Source: [Clostridium] leptum DSM 753
Lineage (GTDB): Bacteria > Bacillota > Clostridia > Oscillospirales > Acutalibacteraceae
Length of the DNA: 64,000 nucleotides
Assembly: GCA_000154345.1 (NCBI GenBank)
Contig: DS480348.1
Span: 434,001 to 498,000, forward strand
Direction: 5' to 3'
A program made the position numbers and the translations under genes. The notes below the pieces were generated by a model. That model was not told the DNA's origin. It did no database searches and saw nothing but the letters and a program-made list of their open reading frames with translations. Positions 7,475 to 16,224 of the stretch are shown piece after piece (the first letter of the stretch is position 1; each line of letters opens with the position of its first letter).

Positions 7475-8830
7475 ATGATGGAAAGGCTCCCAAAAGAATT
7501 TTTATCGGTTATGGAACCGCTCTTGGGCGGGAATTATTCGGATTTTATCCAGAGCTTTCTTCAGCCGCCCTACCGGGCGGTGCGGCTTAATCCGTTGAAA
7601 ATCACAGCCGAAAAGGCGGCGGCCGTTCTGCCCTTCCGCTTGTCGCCGGCCCCCTTTTGCAGTGAAAGCTATTACATAGATCCCGCTGCCCAGGGTGTGG
7701 GCAGCCATCCTCTTCATCACGCAGGTGCCTACTATGTTCAGGAGCCTTCGGCGGCCGGCGCCGTAACGGTGCTGGATCCTAAGCCCGGAGACCGGGTGCT
7801 GGATCTCTGCGCGGCGCCCGGCGGAAAATCTACGCAGATCGGGACCGCGCTGCGGGGCAAAGGGCTGCTGTGGTCCAATGAATTTGTCAAAAGCCGAACC
7901 GGCAGCCTGCTTTCTAATGTGGAGCGGATGGGCCTCCGAAATTGTGTGGTGTCATCCTGCTATCCGGAAACCTTATGCAAAAGACTGGCAGGCTGGTTCG
8001 ATAAGGTTTTGGTAGACGCTCCCTGTTCGGGAGAAGGGATGTTCCGCAGAAACCCGGACGCTGTAAAGGAATGGAGCCTAAACCATACCAAGGCTTGTGC
8101 CCAAAGACAGGAGGCGATTCTTCAAACTGCTTCCGGGGCGGTGAAACCGGGCGGTGTTCTGGTTTATTCCACCTGCACCTTTTCTCCATTAGAAAACGAA
8201 GGGGTTGTGGAGACATTTTTAAAGAGAAATCGGGATTTTGAGCTTATAGACTGCGGCGTTTCCTTCGGAAGGCCGTCTGGACTTCCGGAAGCCAGACGTA
8301 TTTTTCCTATGGATGGCGGGGAAGGCCACTTTATCGCTAAGCTCCGAAAAAATGAGGAAAGCTTTGAAAGCGTAGAATGCGTTGAAAAAGCAGGAATTTA
8401 TCAAAATAATAAATTAAATAAAGAAATAAAAGCATCTATTAATAATTTATTAAATCAGCTTTTAATAGAGATACCGAAAGGAACTCTTCAAAGCTTCGGA
8501 GAAACCGCCCTGCTTCTTCCAGAAGGCCTGCCGGAGCTTTCCGGGCTTGGCGTGCTGAGGGCGGGGGTTCCTGTGGGAGAGCTTCGCCGGGGACGGGTAG
8601 AGCCGGCGCATGGGCTGTTCATGGCGAGCCGACCGGAAGAGTGCCGGCAGGTGCTGAATCTGACAGCTGAGGACCCGAGGGTTAAGGCGTTTCTGCATGG
8701 AGAGGAGATTGACGCCCCGGGATTTCAAGGCTTTGCAGGAATTTCCGTGGAAGGCATCATGACAGGCTTCGGCAAATGCAGCGGCGGCCGTATGAAAAAT
8801 AGATATCCCAAAGGGTTGCGAACCTTATAA
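7475..8830 (+). CDS. RsmF-like rRNA (cytosine-C5) methyltransferase
   Basis: 451-residue SAM-dependent RNA m5C methyltransferase of the RsmF/NOL1 group, acting on 16S rRNA or possibly tRNA. It has an N-terminal RNA-binding part, a SAM site at DLCAAPGGKSTQIG (about residue 112), the motif IV catalytic cysteine in VDAPCSGEGMFRR, and the motif VI cysteine in YSTCTFSPLENEG, followed by a C-terminal PUA-like domain. AAAGGAG 6-11 bases upstream supports ATG 7475 (or 7478). The frame is open back to 7250, but that part is antisense to the Asn/Gln-rich gene. A locally AT-rich linker lies near 8395-8470. Confidence 0.93.
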   Translation: MMERLPKEFLSVMEPLLGGNYSDFIQSFLQPPYRAVRLNPLKITAEKAAAVLPFRLSPAPFCSESYYIDPAAQGVGSHPLHHAGAYYVQEPSAAGAVTVLDPKPGDRVLDLCAAPGGKSTQIGTALRGKGLLWSNEFVKSRTGSLLSNVERMGLRNCVVSSCYPETLCKRLAGWFDKVLVDAPCSGEGMFRRNPDAVKEWSLNHTKACAQRQEAILQTASGAVKPGGVLVYSTCTFSPLENEGVVETFLKRNRDFELIDCGVSFGRPSGLPEARRIFPMDGGEGHFIAKLRKNEESFESVECVEKAGIYQNNKLNKEIKASINNLLNQLLIEIPKGTLQSFGETALLLPEGLPELSGLGVLRAGVPVGELRRGRVEPAHGLFMASRPEECRQVLNLTAEDPRVKAFLHGEEIDAPGFQGFAGISVEGIMTGFGKCSGGRMKNRYPKGLRTL

Positions 8831-8868
8831 TTTTGTGCATGTGTTTTTTCCTTTCTGACCGAGATTGA

Positions 8869-8897
8869 TTGAATTTTCCATCACTTTATGCTATAAT
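8869..8897 (+). promoter_or_regulatory. sigma-A promoter of ilvE
   Basis: TTGAAT at 8869-8874, a 17-base spacer and a perfect TATAAT at 8892-8897. The ilvE start is 31 bases downstream. Confidence 0.8.
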
Positions 8898-8928
8898 ACA
8901 ACCTATATTCGATAAGGAAGTGTTTCTG

Positions 8929-9999
8929 ATGCAAGAAATCAAAGTCACGTTAACCAAAAACCCGAAAAAAAAGCCTGCGGATGAAAGCAAGCTTGGCTTC
9001 GGCTCCATTTTTACCGACCACATGTTTGTTATGAATTACGACGAGGGCCAGGGCTGGCATGATCCCAGAATCGTTCCCTATGGCCCGATTGAGCTAGACC
9101 CCGCCGCTATGTGCCTGCACTATGGCCAGGAGGTCTTTGAGGGCATGAAGGCCTATAAGACCGCCGACGGCAGAGCTTTGCTGTTCCGCCCGGAGAAAAA
9201 TATGGCCCGTTTGAACCGCTCCAACGAGCGCCTCTGCATCCCTCTGGTAGATGAGGCTTTCTGTGTGGAAGCGCTGAAAAAGCTGGTCGGCATTGAAAAG
9301 GATTGGATCCCCACTGCGGAGGGCACTTCTTTATATCTGCGTCCGTTTATTTTCGCCGTGGATCCCCAGGTGGGCGTGCATCCGGCAAAGCACCTGATGT
9401 TCCTGATTATCTGCTCTCCGGTGGGCGCTTACTATCCTGAGGGCCTGAATCCGGTAAAGATCTATGTGGAAAAGAACTACGTCCGCGCCGTGCGGGGCGG
9501 CTTAGGCTTCGCGAAAACCGCCGCTAACTATGCTGCTTCCCTGAAGGCGCAGGATGAGGCGGAGGAGCAGAGCTATACCCAGGTTCTGTGGCTGGATGGC
9601 GTGGAGCGCCGCTATATTGAGGAAGTCGGCACCATGAACGTGTTCTTCAGGATCGGCGACGAGATCGTTACCCCCGCTTTGCAGGGTTCCATTCTGCCCG
9701 GCATTACCAGAATGTCCTGCATCGAGCTGCTCCGCTCCTGGGGATACCAGGTAACGGAAAGAAAGCTGGCCATTGACGAGCTGTATGAGGCTTATCAGAA
9801 AGGCCAGCTGAAGGAAGCTTTTGGAAGCGGCACCGCCGCGGTCATATCTCCCATCGGCCAGCTGAAGTGGGGCGATGAGATCATGATGATCAATAACGGG
9901 GAGATCGGCGAGGTGTCTCAGAAGCTTTACGACAATCTGACCGGTATTCAGTGGGGCAAGCTGCCTGACACTATGGGCTGGACTGTGGAAGTAAAATAA
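8929..9999 (+). CDS. ilvE: branched-chain amino acid aminotransferase
   Basis: 356-residue PLP enzyme (fold type IV, the longer BCAT group) interconverting Leu/Ile/Val and their 2-oxo acids with 2-oxoglutarate. Visible: GQEVFEGMKAYK, the arginine in RLNRSNERLCIP, the PLP lysine region GLGFAKTAANYAASL, then EEVGTMNVFF and GSGTAAVISPI. The ATG at 8929 follows AAGGAAGTG; the upstream extension of the frame overlaps the promoter. It is monocistronic, with its own promoter and a structured terminator region at 10019. Confidence 0.97.
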   Translation: MQEIKVTLTKNPKKKPADESKLGFGSIFTDHMFVMNYDEGQGWHDPRIVPYGPIELDPAAMCLHYGQEVFEGMKAYKTADGRALLFRPEKNMARLNRSNERLCIPLVDEAFCVEALKKLVGIEKDWIPTAEGTSLYLRPFIFAVDPQVGVHPAKHLMFLIICSPVGAYYPEGLNPVKIYVEKNYVRAVRGGLGFAKTAANYAASLKAQDEAEEQSYTQVLWLDGVERRYIEEVGTMNVFFRIGDEIVTPALQGSILPGITRMSCIELLRSWGYQVTERKLAIDELYEAYQKGQLKEAFGSGTAAVISPIGQLKWGDEIMMINNGEIGEVSQKLYDNLTGIQWGKLPDTMGWTVEVK

Positions 10000-10018
10000 T
10001 TTTCATTATCATTTAATA

Positions 10019-10124
10019 AGGCAAACGAAGGGGAGCTTCGATGAAAGGCCAGGCTTGTTGGATCGAGACGGCTTTCATCGGCTGGCGGCGATAGGGCGGC
10101 CCTCCCAATCGTTTGCCTTTTTTC
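10019..10124 (+). ncRNA. long structured RNA ending in a terminator, 3' of ilvE
   Basis: AGGCAAACGA (10019-10028) pairs perfectly with TCGTTTGCCT (10109-10118), followed by a T run to 10124. The helix can continue with GGGGAG/CTCCC, and inside it CGATGAAAG (10039-10047) pairs with CTTTCATCG (10072-10080). This is much larger than a simple terminator, so it is either an elaborate 3' UTR or a 3'-derived small RNA. Confidence 0.55.
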
Positions 10125-10158
10125 TTCAGCCGATTGAATTAAAAGGAGGCGTCAGGAT

Positions 10159-11055
10159 TTGAAGGACCTCAGCTTCACGGTGCCGCCGGAGTACAGCGGC
10201 GCACAGGTGAAAACCTTTTTGCGGCGGGGATGCGGCGTATCGGCAAAGCTGCTGTCGCAATGCAAAAAAATGCAAAACGGGATTCTAAAAAATGGGAAGC
10301 CTGTTTGGGCGGCGGATACGGCGGCAGCCGGGGACACGGTGCGCCTGACGCTTCCCCAGGAGCACAATTCCATGGCGCCGGAGGCTCTGCCGGTATCTGT
10401 GCTGTGGGAGGATGACGCCCTGCTGATTCTTAATAAGCCGCCCCTAATGCCGGTGCATCCCTGTCCCGGTCACGATAGGGGAACGGTATGCAATTTTGTC
10501 TCCTATTATCAAAAAAGGAAGGGTGAAGATTGGCGGTTCCGCCCTTTAAACCGGCTGGATAAGGACACCTCCGGATTGGTGATAGGCGCCAAGGATTCTT
10601 ACACCGCGTCCGCTCTGAATGACGTGGGGAAAACTTATTTCGCTGTTTGCCAGGGAAGCCTGCCGGGAGAGGGCGTCATTGACACGCCCATTCGGCTGAA
10701 GGAGGGACACAGCATTCAGCGGGAGGCGGGCGAGGGCGGGAAGCCTGCGGTCACTCATTGGAAATCGCTGGCCCAGGGAGCGGCAGCCGGAAAAAGCTAT
10801 ACACTGTTGGCTTTGACCCTGGAAACTGGCAGAACGCATCAGATCCGTGTGCATCTGTCCAGCATAGGCCATCCTTTAGCCGGAGATGACTTTTACGGCG
10901 GAAGCCGGGAGCTGATCAGCCGCCAGGCTTTGCACTGCGGATTGGTGGAGCTGACCCATCCGTTTTTTCTCTCTCGGATTTGTGTAAAGGCGCCTTTTCC
11001 TAATGATTTTAAAAAAATATTAGAATTTTTAAACATTCATAATCAGGTTTTCTGA
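10159..11055 (+). CDS. RluA-family pseudouridine synthase
   Basis: 298-residue enzyme converting uridine to pseudouridine in rRNA or tRNA. It has an N-terminal S4-like RNA-binding domain (residues 1-65) and a catalytic domain with LLILNKPPLMPVHP, the active-site motif RPLNRLDKDTSGLVIG (catalytic Asp), and the C-terminal LETGRTHQIRVHLSSIGHPLAGD. TTG start, with AAAAGGAGG 9 bases before it. The target site (RluD-like or other) cannot be assigned from sequence alone. Confidence 0.94.
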   Translation: MKDLSFTVPPEYSGAQVKTFLRRGCGVSAKLLSQCKKMQNGILKNGKPVWAADTAAAGDTVRLTLPQEHNSMAPEALPVSVLWEDDALLILNKPPLMPVHPCPGHDRGTVCNFVSYYQKRKGEDWRFRPLNRLDKDTSGLVIGAKDSYTASALNDVGKTYFAVCQGSLPGEGVIDTPIRLKEGHSIQREAGEGGKPAVTHWKSLAQGAAAGKSYTLLALTLETGRTHQIRVHLSSIGHPLAGDDFYGGSRELISRQALHCGLVELTHPFFLSRICVKAPFPNDFKKILEFLNIHNQVF

Positions 11056-11114
11056 GGGGATACTTTTATTAAACCGGCGAAAAGTTACAAAAAAGAATTA
11101 TGTAAATTTAAAGG

Positions 11115-11143
11115 TTGACTTTCGGCCGATTCTGTATTATTAT
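11115..11143 (+). promoter_or_regulatory. sigma-A promoter of murA
   Basis: TTGACT at 11115-11120 and TATTAT at 11138-11143, spacer 17. The leader to murA is about 170 bases long, with no obvious riboswitch. Confidence 0.7.
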
Positions 11144-11320
11144 TTTTCAGAGAGTGTAATTGTGTTTTTTACCGAATCTCTGGATTTTTATGAAATTTTT
11201 TGACTATTGGCTTCACTTACTTGTGCGTTTTCGGCGGCAATACCGCCGCAAAGCGTTTGGCGGGAGATTTGGTTTTACGATGATTTTACCGTAAAGATTG
11301 AGATATGGGAGTGTGCCGCG

Positions 11321-12604
11321 TTGGATAAATTTGTTATTAACGGTGGCAGGAAATTGCATGGGGATGTTAGAATCAGCGGGGCGAAGAACGCCGCTGTCGC
11401 TATTATTCCCGCCGCGATTTTGGCCGAGGATATATGCCGCATTGAAAACGTTCCGAATATTAACGATGTAACGAGTATCGCCAGAATTTTGCAGGAAATG
11501 GGCGCTGTGATTCGTATGGTTAATAAATCAACCTTAGAGATTGACAGCCGGCACATCAATTCGCCTGTGGCCTCTTATGACCTGGTAAGGCATATGCGCG
11601 CCTCCTACTATCTGCTGGGCGCTTTGCTGGGCCGTTTTTCCCATGCTAAGGTTGCGCTGCCAGGAGGCTGCAATTTTGGCGTGCGTCCGATTGATCAGCA
11701 TTTAAAGGGATTTATGGCTTTAGGCGCTGAGTATAAGCTGGAAGGCGGTATGGTCAATGTTTCGGCGGACCATTTAACCGGCAATAATGTTTATTTGGAT
11801 GTGGTTTCCGTTGGAGCCACTATGAATATTATGCTGGCCGCGGTAAAGGCGGACGGCATGACCGTGATTGAAAATGCTGCCAGAGAGCCCCATATTGTGG
11901 ATTTGGCTAACTTTTTGAATTCCATGGGCGCGGACGTCAGGGGCGCGGGCACCGATATTATTAAAATCCGCGGCGTTAAACAGATGAAAGGCGCCACTTA
12001 TTCTATCATTCCGGATCAAATCGAGGCCGGAACCTATATGGCGGCGGTAGCCGCTGCCGGCGGGGATATTACGGTTCACGACGTGATTCCTAAGCATTTG
12101 GAATCCATTACCGCCAAGCTGGAGGAAATGGGCGTTGAAATTACGGAGTATGATGAGGCGATCCGGGTAGTACGGGAAAAGCCTTTGGCCAAATGTAATA
12201 TCAAGACTATGCCGCACCCAGGCTTTCCCACCGATATGCAGCCGCAGATCGCCGCGGTGCTTTGCTTGGCGGATGGCACCAGCATTATTAATGAGAACGT
12301 TTGGGACAACCGGTTCCGCTATGTAGAGGAGCTGAGGCGTTTAGGCGCTCAGATTTCTGTGGACGGTAAAATTGCTGTGATCGAGGGCGTCAAGGAATTG
12401 GTGGGCGCTCCTGTAAAGGCGATGGATCTGAGGGCAGGCGCGGCGATGGTGGTGGCTGGTTTGGCTGCCAGAGGCGTTACAGAAATTGAAAATATTGAAT
12501 ACATTGAGCGCGGCTACGAAAATATCGTAGAAAAATTACAGGGCCTAGGAGCGGATATCCGCCGAGTGTATTTCCCGGAGGCTTCGGTGGCTCAGGCCCT
12601 ATAA
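11321..12604 (+). CDS. murA: UDP-GlcNAc 1-carboxyvinyltransferase MurA
   Basis: 427-residue cytosolic enzyme that transfers enolpyruvate from PEP to UDP-N-acetylglucosamine, the first committed step of peptidoglycan synthesis. The active-site loop LPGGCNFGVRPIDQH keeps the catalytic cysteine (fosfomycin target). KNAAVAIIPA near the N-terminus (Lys22-equivalent), EAGTYMAAVAAA and the C-terminal GYENIVEKLQGLGA are all typical. The TTG at 11321 is used because GGGAGTG is 7 bases upstream and MDKFVINGGRKLHG then begins the protein. Confidence 0.97.
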   Translation: MDKFVINGGRKLHGDVRISGAKNAAVAIIPAAILAEDICRIENVPNINDVTSIARILQEMGAVIRMVNKSTLEIDSRHINSPVASYDLVRHMRASYYLLGALLGRFSHAKVALPGGCNFGVRPIDQHLKGFMALGAEYKLEGGMVNVSADHLTGNNVYLDVVSVGATMNIMLAAVKADGMTVIENAAREPHIVDLANFLNSMGADVRGAGTDIIKIRGVKQMKGATYSIIPDQIEAGTYMAAVAAAGGDITVHDVIPKHLESITAKLEEMGVEITEYDEAIRVVREKPLAKCNIKTMPHPGFPTDMQPQIAAVLCLADGTSIINENVWDNRFRYVEELRRLGAQISVDGKIAVIEGVKELVGAPVKAMDLRAGAAMVVAGLAARGVTEIENIEYIERGYENIVEKLQGLGADIRRVYFPEASVAQAL

Positions 12605-12622
12605 AAGAATAGGCGGCCAACG

Positions 12623-12652
12623 GCACGAAAAATTTCGGTTTTTCGTGCTTTC
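12623..12652 (+). terminator. rho-independent terminator after murA
   Basis: GCACGAAAAA (12623-12632) and TTTTTCGTGC (12639-12648) pair around a 6-base loop, then TTTCTT. Confidence 0.85.
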
Positions 12653-12983
12653 TTATTGCTCTCTTTCAGCGCTTTAGATGTCTGTGCCGAATCGAGGCGT
12701 TATTATATGCCGTTCGGCTTATGCTTTCTGTAGAGAGGCGGGTTGGAAAAACGGGGGATCATACAACATCGGGCTTTATCAGGATTCGTATTTTATAGCC
12801 TTTCTGATTTCACTTGGAGCGTCCGCCAGCTGCCTCCCGATGGGAGCTGTGATGAATGAACGCCTTTCCCTGCGGCTTTTATAGAAAAAGGCTTGTTCCA
12901 AGGCAGAGAATGCAAAAGGGCGGATAGATAAGACTGGCCGGCGGATTAGGCAGCGTATTTTATTTGAAAACTGGGAGGACTCT
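12653..12983. other. intergenic, no gene supported
   Basis: About 330 bases. A 68-codon open frame (12678-12884) lacks a ribosome binding site and has no recognisable protein. An imperfect hairpin GCCGAA/TTCGGC lies near 12689-12719. No clear promoter for the next gene is visible. Confidence 0.45.
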
Positions 12984-13778
12984 ATGGCAAAGGTATGTCC
13001 GCTTTTCAGCGGCAGCAGCGGCAACAGCTATTACATAGGAACCGGGGAGCATGGAATCCTGGTGGACGCGGGAAGAACAGCGAAGCAGATGGAGGGGGCA
13101 TTATCGGCCAATGACATCAATATCTCATCTGTCCGGGCAATTTTTGTCACCCACGAGCATACCGACCATGTCAAGGGACTGCGGGTGCTGGCTTCCCGGC
13201 ATCATATCAAGGTGTATTCCTCCATGGGCACTCTGGAGGCTCTGAATGATATGCAGATCCTTTCGGGAAAATTCCCCTGTGACGTCATCTCTGAAAACGG
13301 GATACAGGAAGCCGGAATGGAGATCCGCCCCTTTCACACCTCCCACGATTCGGCGGAAAGCGTAGGCTATCGAATTTCATTGCCAAACGGCCGCGTGGTC
13401 GTGGTCGCCACTGATTTGGGCTTTGTGTCCGAGGAGGTCCGGTCGGCTCTTGCCGGCTGCGACGTGGCGGTGATGGAATCCAATCACGATGTTGGGATGC
13501 TGCAAAGCGGCGGCTATCCCTATTATTTGAAACGCCGTATCCTGTCGCCTCAAGGGCATTTGTCCAACAGCGCCTGCGCCCAGGAGCTTCCGGACTTGGT
13601 AAGGCAGGGAACTACCCGAATTCTTTTGGCGCATTTAAGCAGGGAGAATAATATCCCTCAGCTCGCTTATCAAACGGCGCTGTGCAGCCTGTTGGAGCAG
13701 GGCATGAAAGCTGGGGAAGACTTTTTATTGCAGGTGTCCCCTGTGGAGAATTCAGGAGGACACACCCTTTTGATTTAA
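12984..13778 (+). CDS. walJ: WalJ/YycJ-type metallo-beta-lactamase fold hydrolase
   Basis: 264-residue MBL-fold protein related to YycJ (WalJ) of the walRK operons, with suggested exonuclease or DNA-metabolism functions. The zinc motif is VTHEHTDHVKGL at about residue 54; later ligands are visible in FHTSHDSAESVGY, VVVATDLGFV and the C-terminal LAHLSRENN. GGGAGG precedes the ATG. rlmH follows 18 bases later; a walJ-rlmH association recurs in Firmicutes, here without walRK nearby. Confidence 0.93.
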   Translation: MAKVCPLFSGSSGNSYYIGTGEHGILVDAGRTAKQMEGALSANDINISSVRAIFVTHEHTDHVKGLRVLASRHHIKVYSSMGTLEALNDMQILSGKFPCDVISENGIQEAGMEIRPFHTSHDSAESVGYRISLPNGRVVVVATDLGFVSEEVRSALAGCDVAVMESNHDVGMLQSGGYPYYLKRRILSPQGHLSNSACAQELPDLVRQGTTRILLAHLSRENNIPQLAYQTALCSLLEQGMKAGEDFLLQVSPVENSGGHTLLI

Positions 13779-13796
13779 CTGGGAAAGGAAAAAATA

Positions 13797-14276
13797 ATGC
13801 TGACGGTGCGGATTCTGTGCGTAGGAAAATGCAAAGAGAAATATTGGCGGGAGGCTTGCGCCGAATACGGTAAAAGGCTGTCGGCCTTTTGCAGGTTTGA
13901 GGTTTTAGAGGTGGACGAAGAACGCCTGCCGGAACGGCCCTCGAAGGCCCAGATCGAAAGCGGCTTAGAGCAGGAGGGAAAACGGCTTCTTCAAAAAGCG
14001 GGCAGCACTCCGATCGTCGCTTTGTGCATCGAGGGCAAAGAGCTTTCCTCGCCCCAGCTTGCCCAGTATGTGGAGCGGGCCGCGGTAAACGGCGCCAGCA
14101 GCCTGGCCTTTGTCATCGGCGGCTCCTGGGGACTGTGGGAGGAAGTAAAGCGGAAAGCGGCGCTGCGGCTTTCCATGTCTCCGATGACCTTTCCTCATCA
14201 GCTGGCCAGGGTTATGCTTTGCGAGCAGATTTACCGCGCCTTTCAGATTGCCCATTCGGGGAAATACCATAAATAA
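13797..14276 (+). CDS. rlmH: RlmH, 23S rRNA pseudouridine-1915 N3-methyltransferase
   Basis: 159-residue SPOUT-class methyltransferase acting on helix 69 of 23S rRNA in the assembled ribosome. The trefoil-knot SAM site is seen as LAFVIGGSWGLWEEV (residues 102-116), the central strand as PIVALCIEGKELSS, and the invariant C-terminal tail as YRAFQIAHSGKYHK. It starts at ATG 13797 after GGGAAAGG and is co-transcribed with walJ. Confidence 0.97.
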   Translation: MLTVRILCVGKCKEKYWREACAEYGKRLSAFCRFEVLEVDEERLPERPSKAQIESGLEQEGKRLLQKAGSTPIVALCIEGKELSSPQLAQYVERAAVNGASSLAFVIGGSWGLWEEVKRKAALRLSMSPMTFPHQLARVMLCEQIYRAFQIAHSGKYHK

Positions 14277-14358
14277 GGCTTTGGTTCATGAAATGTAATA
14301 CATCGAGAGCCTTGAGCTTCCCAAGCGCCGTTGACGCCAGCGGAAGTCTTAGGGCTTC

Positions 14359-14386
14359 TTGCATTTTCCGGCGGCTGGAGTATAAT
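14359..14386 (+). promoter_or_regulatory. sigma-A promoter upstream of the radical SAM gene
   Basis: TTGCAT at 14359-14364 and TATAAT at 14381-14386, spacer 16, about 140 bases ahead of the gene. Confidence 0.6.
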
Positions 14387-14528
14387 AAAAGCAGTTTTGG
14401 AATGATAGGCTTTTGGGGCGCTGTCCCGAAAAACCGCATTTGACCGGCCGCGGCGCGATGCTTTGGCATTAGGCTGCTAATATCGATAGCGGCTATGAAA
14501 AATAGAGCGGCATATGGGAGAAGAAAGC

Positions 14529-15989
14529 ATGAAAATCAATAAGATCCGTTTTTTAGAGCCGGGTAACCTGCCCTACCGGCGGTCGATTAAGAACCTCTAT
14601 GTCTACGACCAGTATATTCGGACGCCTTCCCACGGCCTGATGACCTTGGCTACCGTGGCGAAGGAAGCGGTGCCGGATACCTTGATGTACAGCGAGTCCA
14701 TTTCAAAAATCCGGTGGGATGACGTGCTGGACGCGGATATCGTGCTGATTGGAATTTTTACCTTTCAGGCCAAGCGGGGCTATGAGCTTGCCCGCTTCGT
14801 CAGGAAAAATTCCAAGGCCCTGGTGGTACTGGGCGGACTTCACGCCTCGATGAATTATCAGGAGGCTGCTCAATACTGCGATTATGTACTGCTGGGAGAA
14901 GGGGAGGAATCTATCCTTAAGCTGATTGACTGCCTGCGAAGGGATCAGGAAATTGATTTTCCCGGGGTAGCTTATCGGAATAACGACGAGATTGTGTGTA
15001 CGGGGCAGTGTGTGCCGCCGCATAATATCGATATTATTCCTGATAGAGACCTGCTTTACCATTACCGGAAAATGGCGGGGCATAATACGGTTTGGCCGCA
15101 GGTTCACGCGTCCAGAGGCTGCCCTCACAATTGCGATTATTGTGCGGTAGTACGGCATTTCGGCAGAAAAGTGCGGACGAGATCGCCGGAAAATGTTGTG
15201 GAGGATATCCGCCAGGCTATCGCCTTTCACGACCAGGGCCACCGCCGTGCGGCCAAAATACTCTGGCTCACTGATGATAACTTTTTCGCGGACCGGGATT
15301 GGGCGGTATCGGTGCTCAACGCGATCATTCGCAGCGGAATTCGGTATCAGTTTACGGTTCAGGCCCGGTACGAGGTGGGCTTTGACGACGAGATGCTGGA
15401 GCTTTTGAAAGAGGCGGGCTTCTGCGAGATTGCCATGGGAATCGAGTTTTTAGAGGATGAGACGTTTGAAAGCCTGCATAAAAAGAGCACTTACGCGGAA
15501 ATTGTCCGCTCGGTAGAGAATATCCAGCGCCATGGCCTGCGCGTGCGGGGATTGTTTATCGTAGGCGCTGACAATCACGTAAAGGGCGTAGGGGAGCGGC
15601 TGGCGGATTTCGTGATTTCCCACGACATCTGCGGCGTCCTGATTCAGTCCATGTATTTTGTACCAGGCACTCCGGTGTATAAGACTCATAAAAATAAGCT
15701 GATCCACACCGACTGGTCGAAATACAACGGTAATGTGGTCCATTATCCGGAAAAGATTGCGCCCGATGATTTGCAGAGGGAAATTATTATCGCCAGCAAA
15801 AGAATTTACTCAGTAAAGCGGCTGATTCAGGCGGTGACGCATCGCCGCGGCTTGGAGCGGCTGTTGTTTATAGGCGAGTTCTTCTGGCAGAGAAGCGTGC
15901 GGAGCGCGTTAAAAAGGGAGCTGCCCCGCTTGAAGCAGGCCGCTGAAAAATCGGGCCTGTACAGCGCCGGGACAGAGGCGGCCCGCTAA
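14529..15989 (+). CDS. B12-binding radical SAM protein, unknown substrate
   Basis: 486-residue protein with an N-terminal cobalamin-binding-like domain (residues 1-170; ADIVLIGIFTFQAKRGYELA, LGGLHASMNYQEA, VLLGEGEESILKL) and a radical SAM core with the cluster motif CPHNCDYC preceded by QVHASRGCP. The class resembles Methanocaldococcus-type and hopanoid/anaerobic biosynthesis enzymes, but the substrate cannot be assigned. GGAGAA before ATG 14529 favours it over ATG 14514. It stands alone, with its own promoter and a strong terminator behind it. No partner biosynthetic gene is adjacent. Confidence 0.88.
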   Translation: MKINKIRFLEPGNLPYRRSIKNLYVYDQYIRTPSHGLMTLATVAKEAVPDTLMYSESISKIRWDDVLDADIVLIGIFTFQAKRGYELARFVRKNSKALVVLGGLHASMNYQEAAQYCDYVLLGEGEESILKLIDCLRRDQEIDFPGVAYRNNDEIVCTGQCVPPHNIDIIPDRDLLYHYRKMAGHNTVWPQVHASRGCPHNCDYCAVVRHFGRKVRTRSPENVVEDIRQAIAFHDQGHRRAAKILWLTDDNFFADRDWAVSVLNAIIRSGIRYQFTVQARYEVGFDDEMLELLKEAGFCEIAMGIEFLEDETFESLHKKSTYAEIVRSVENIQRHGLRVRGLFIVGADNHVKGVGERLADFVISHDICGVLIQSMYFVPGTPVYKTHKNKLIHTDWSKYNGNVVHYPEKIAPDDLQREIIIASKRIYSVKRLIQAVTHRRGLERLLFIGEFFWQRSVRSALKRELPRLKQAAEKSGLYSAGTEAAR

Positions 15990-16027
15990 GCAGGAAATAT
16001 CATCAGCGAAATAGGCCGTTGAAAAGG

Positions 16028-16071
16028 GCCGCTGTATCCCAGCTGTTTCTCCGGGATACAGCGGCTCTTTT
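16028..16071 (+). terminator. rho-independent terminator after the radical SAM gene
   Basis: GCCGCTGTATCCC (16028-16040) pairs with GGGATACAGCGGC (16053-16065), then TCTTTT. 13-bp perfect stem. Confidence 0.88.
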
Positions 16072-16224
16072 GCCGCCGCTTTTAGCAAGTGCCCCGGGCA
16101 GAGCCGGGGAAGGATAATCCGCCCTAGTGCCCGGTGGAAAAAGAATTATGGCTTGCTTCGTAAAAGCGCTTAGAATGCTGCCGGTTTTGAAGCCCCTTCA
16201 ACAGCCGGTGCCGTCCGGCTTGGT

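Noticed and set aside
12678..12884. 68-codon frame between murA and walJ
   Set aside because: No start signals and no recognisable protein.
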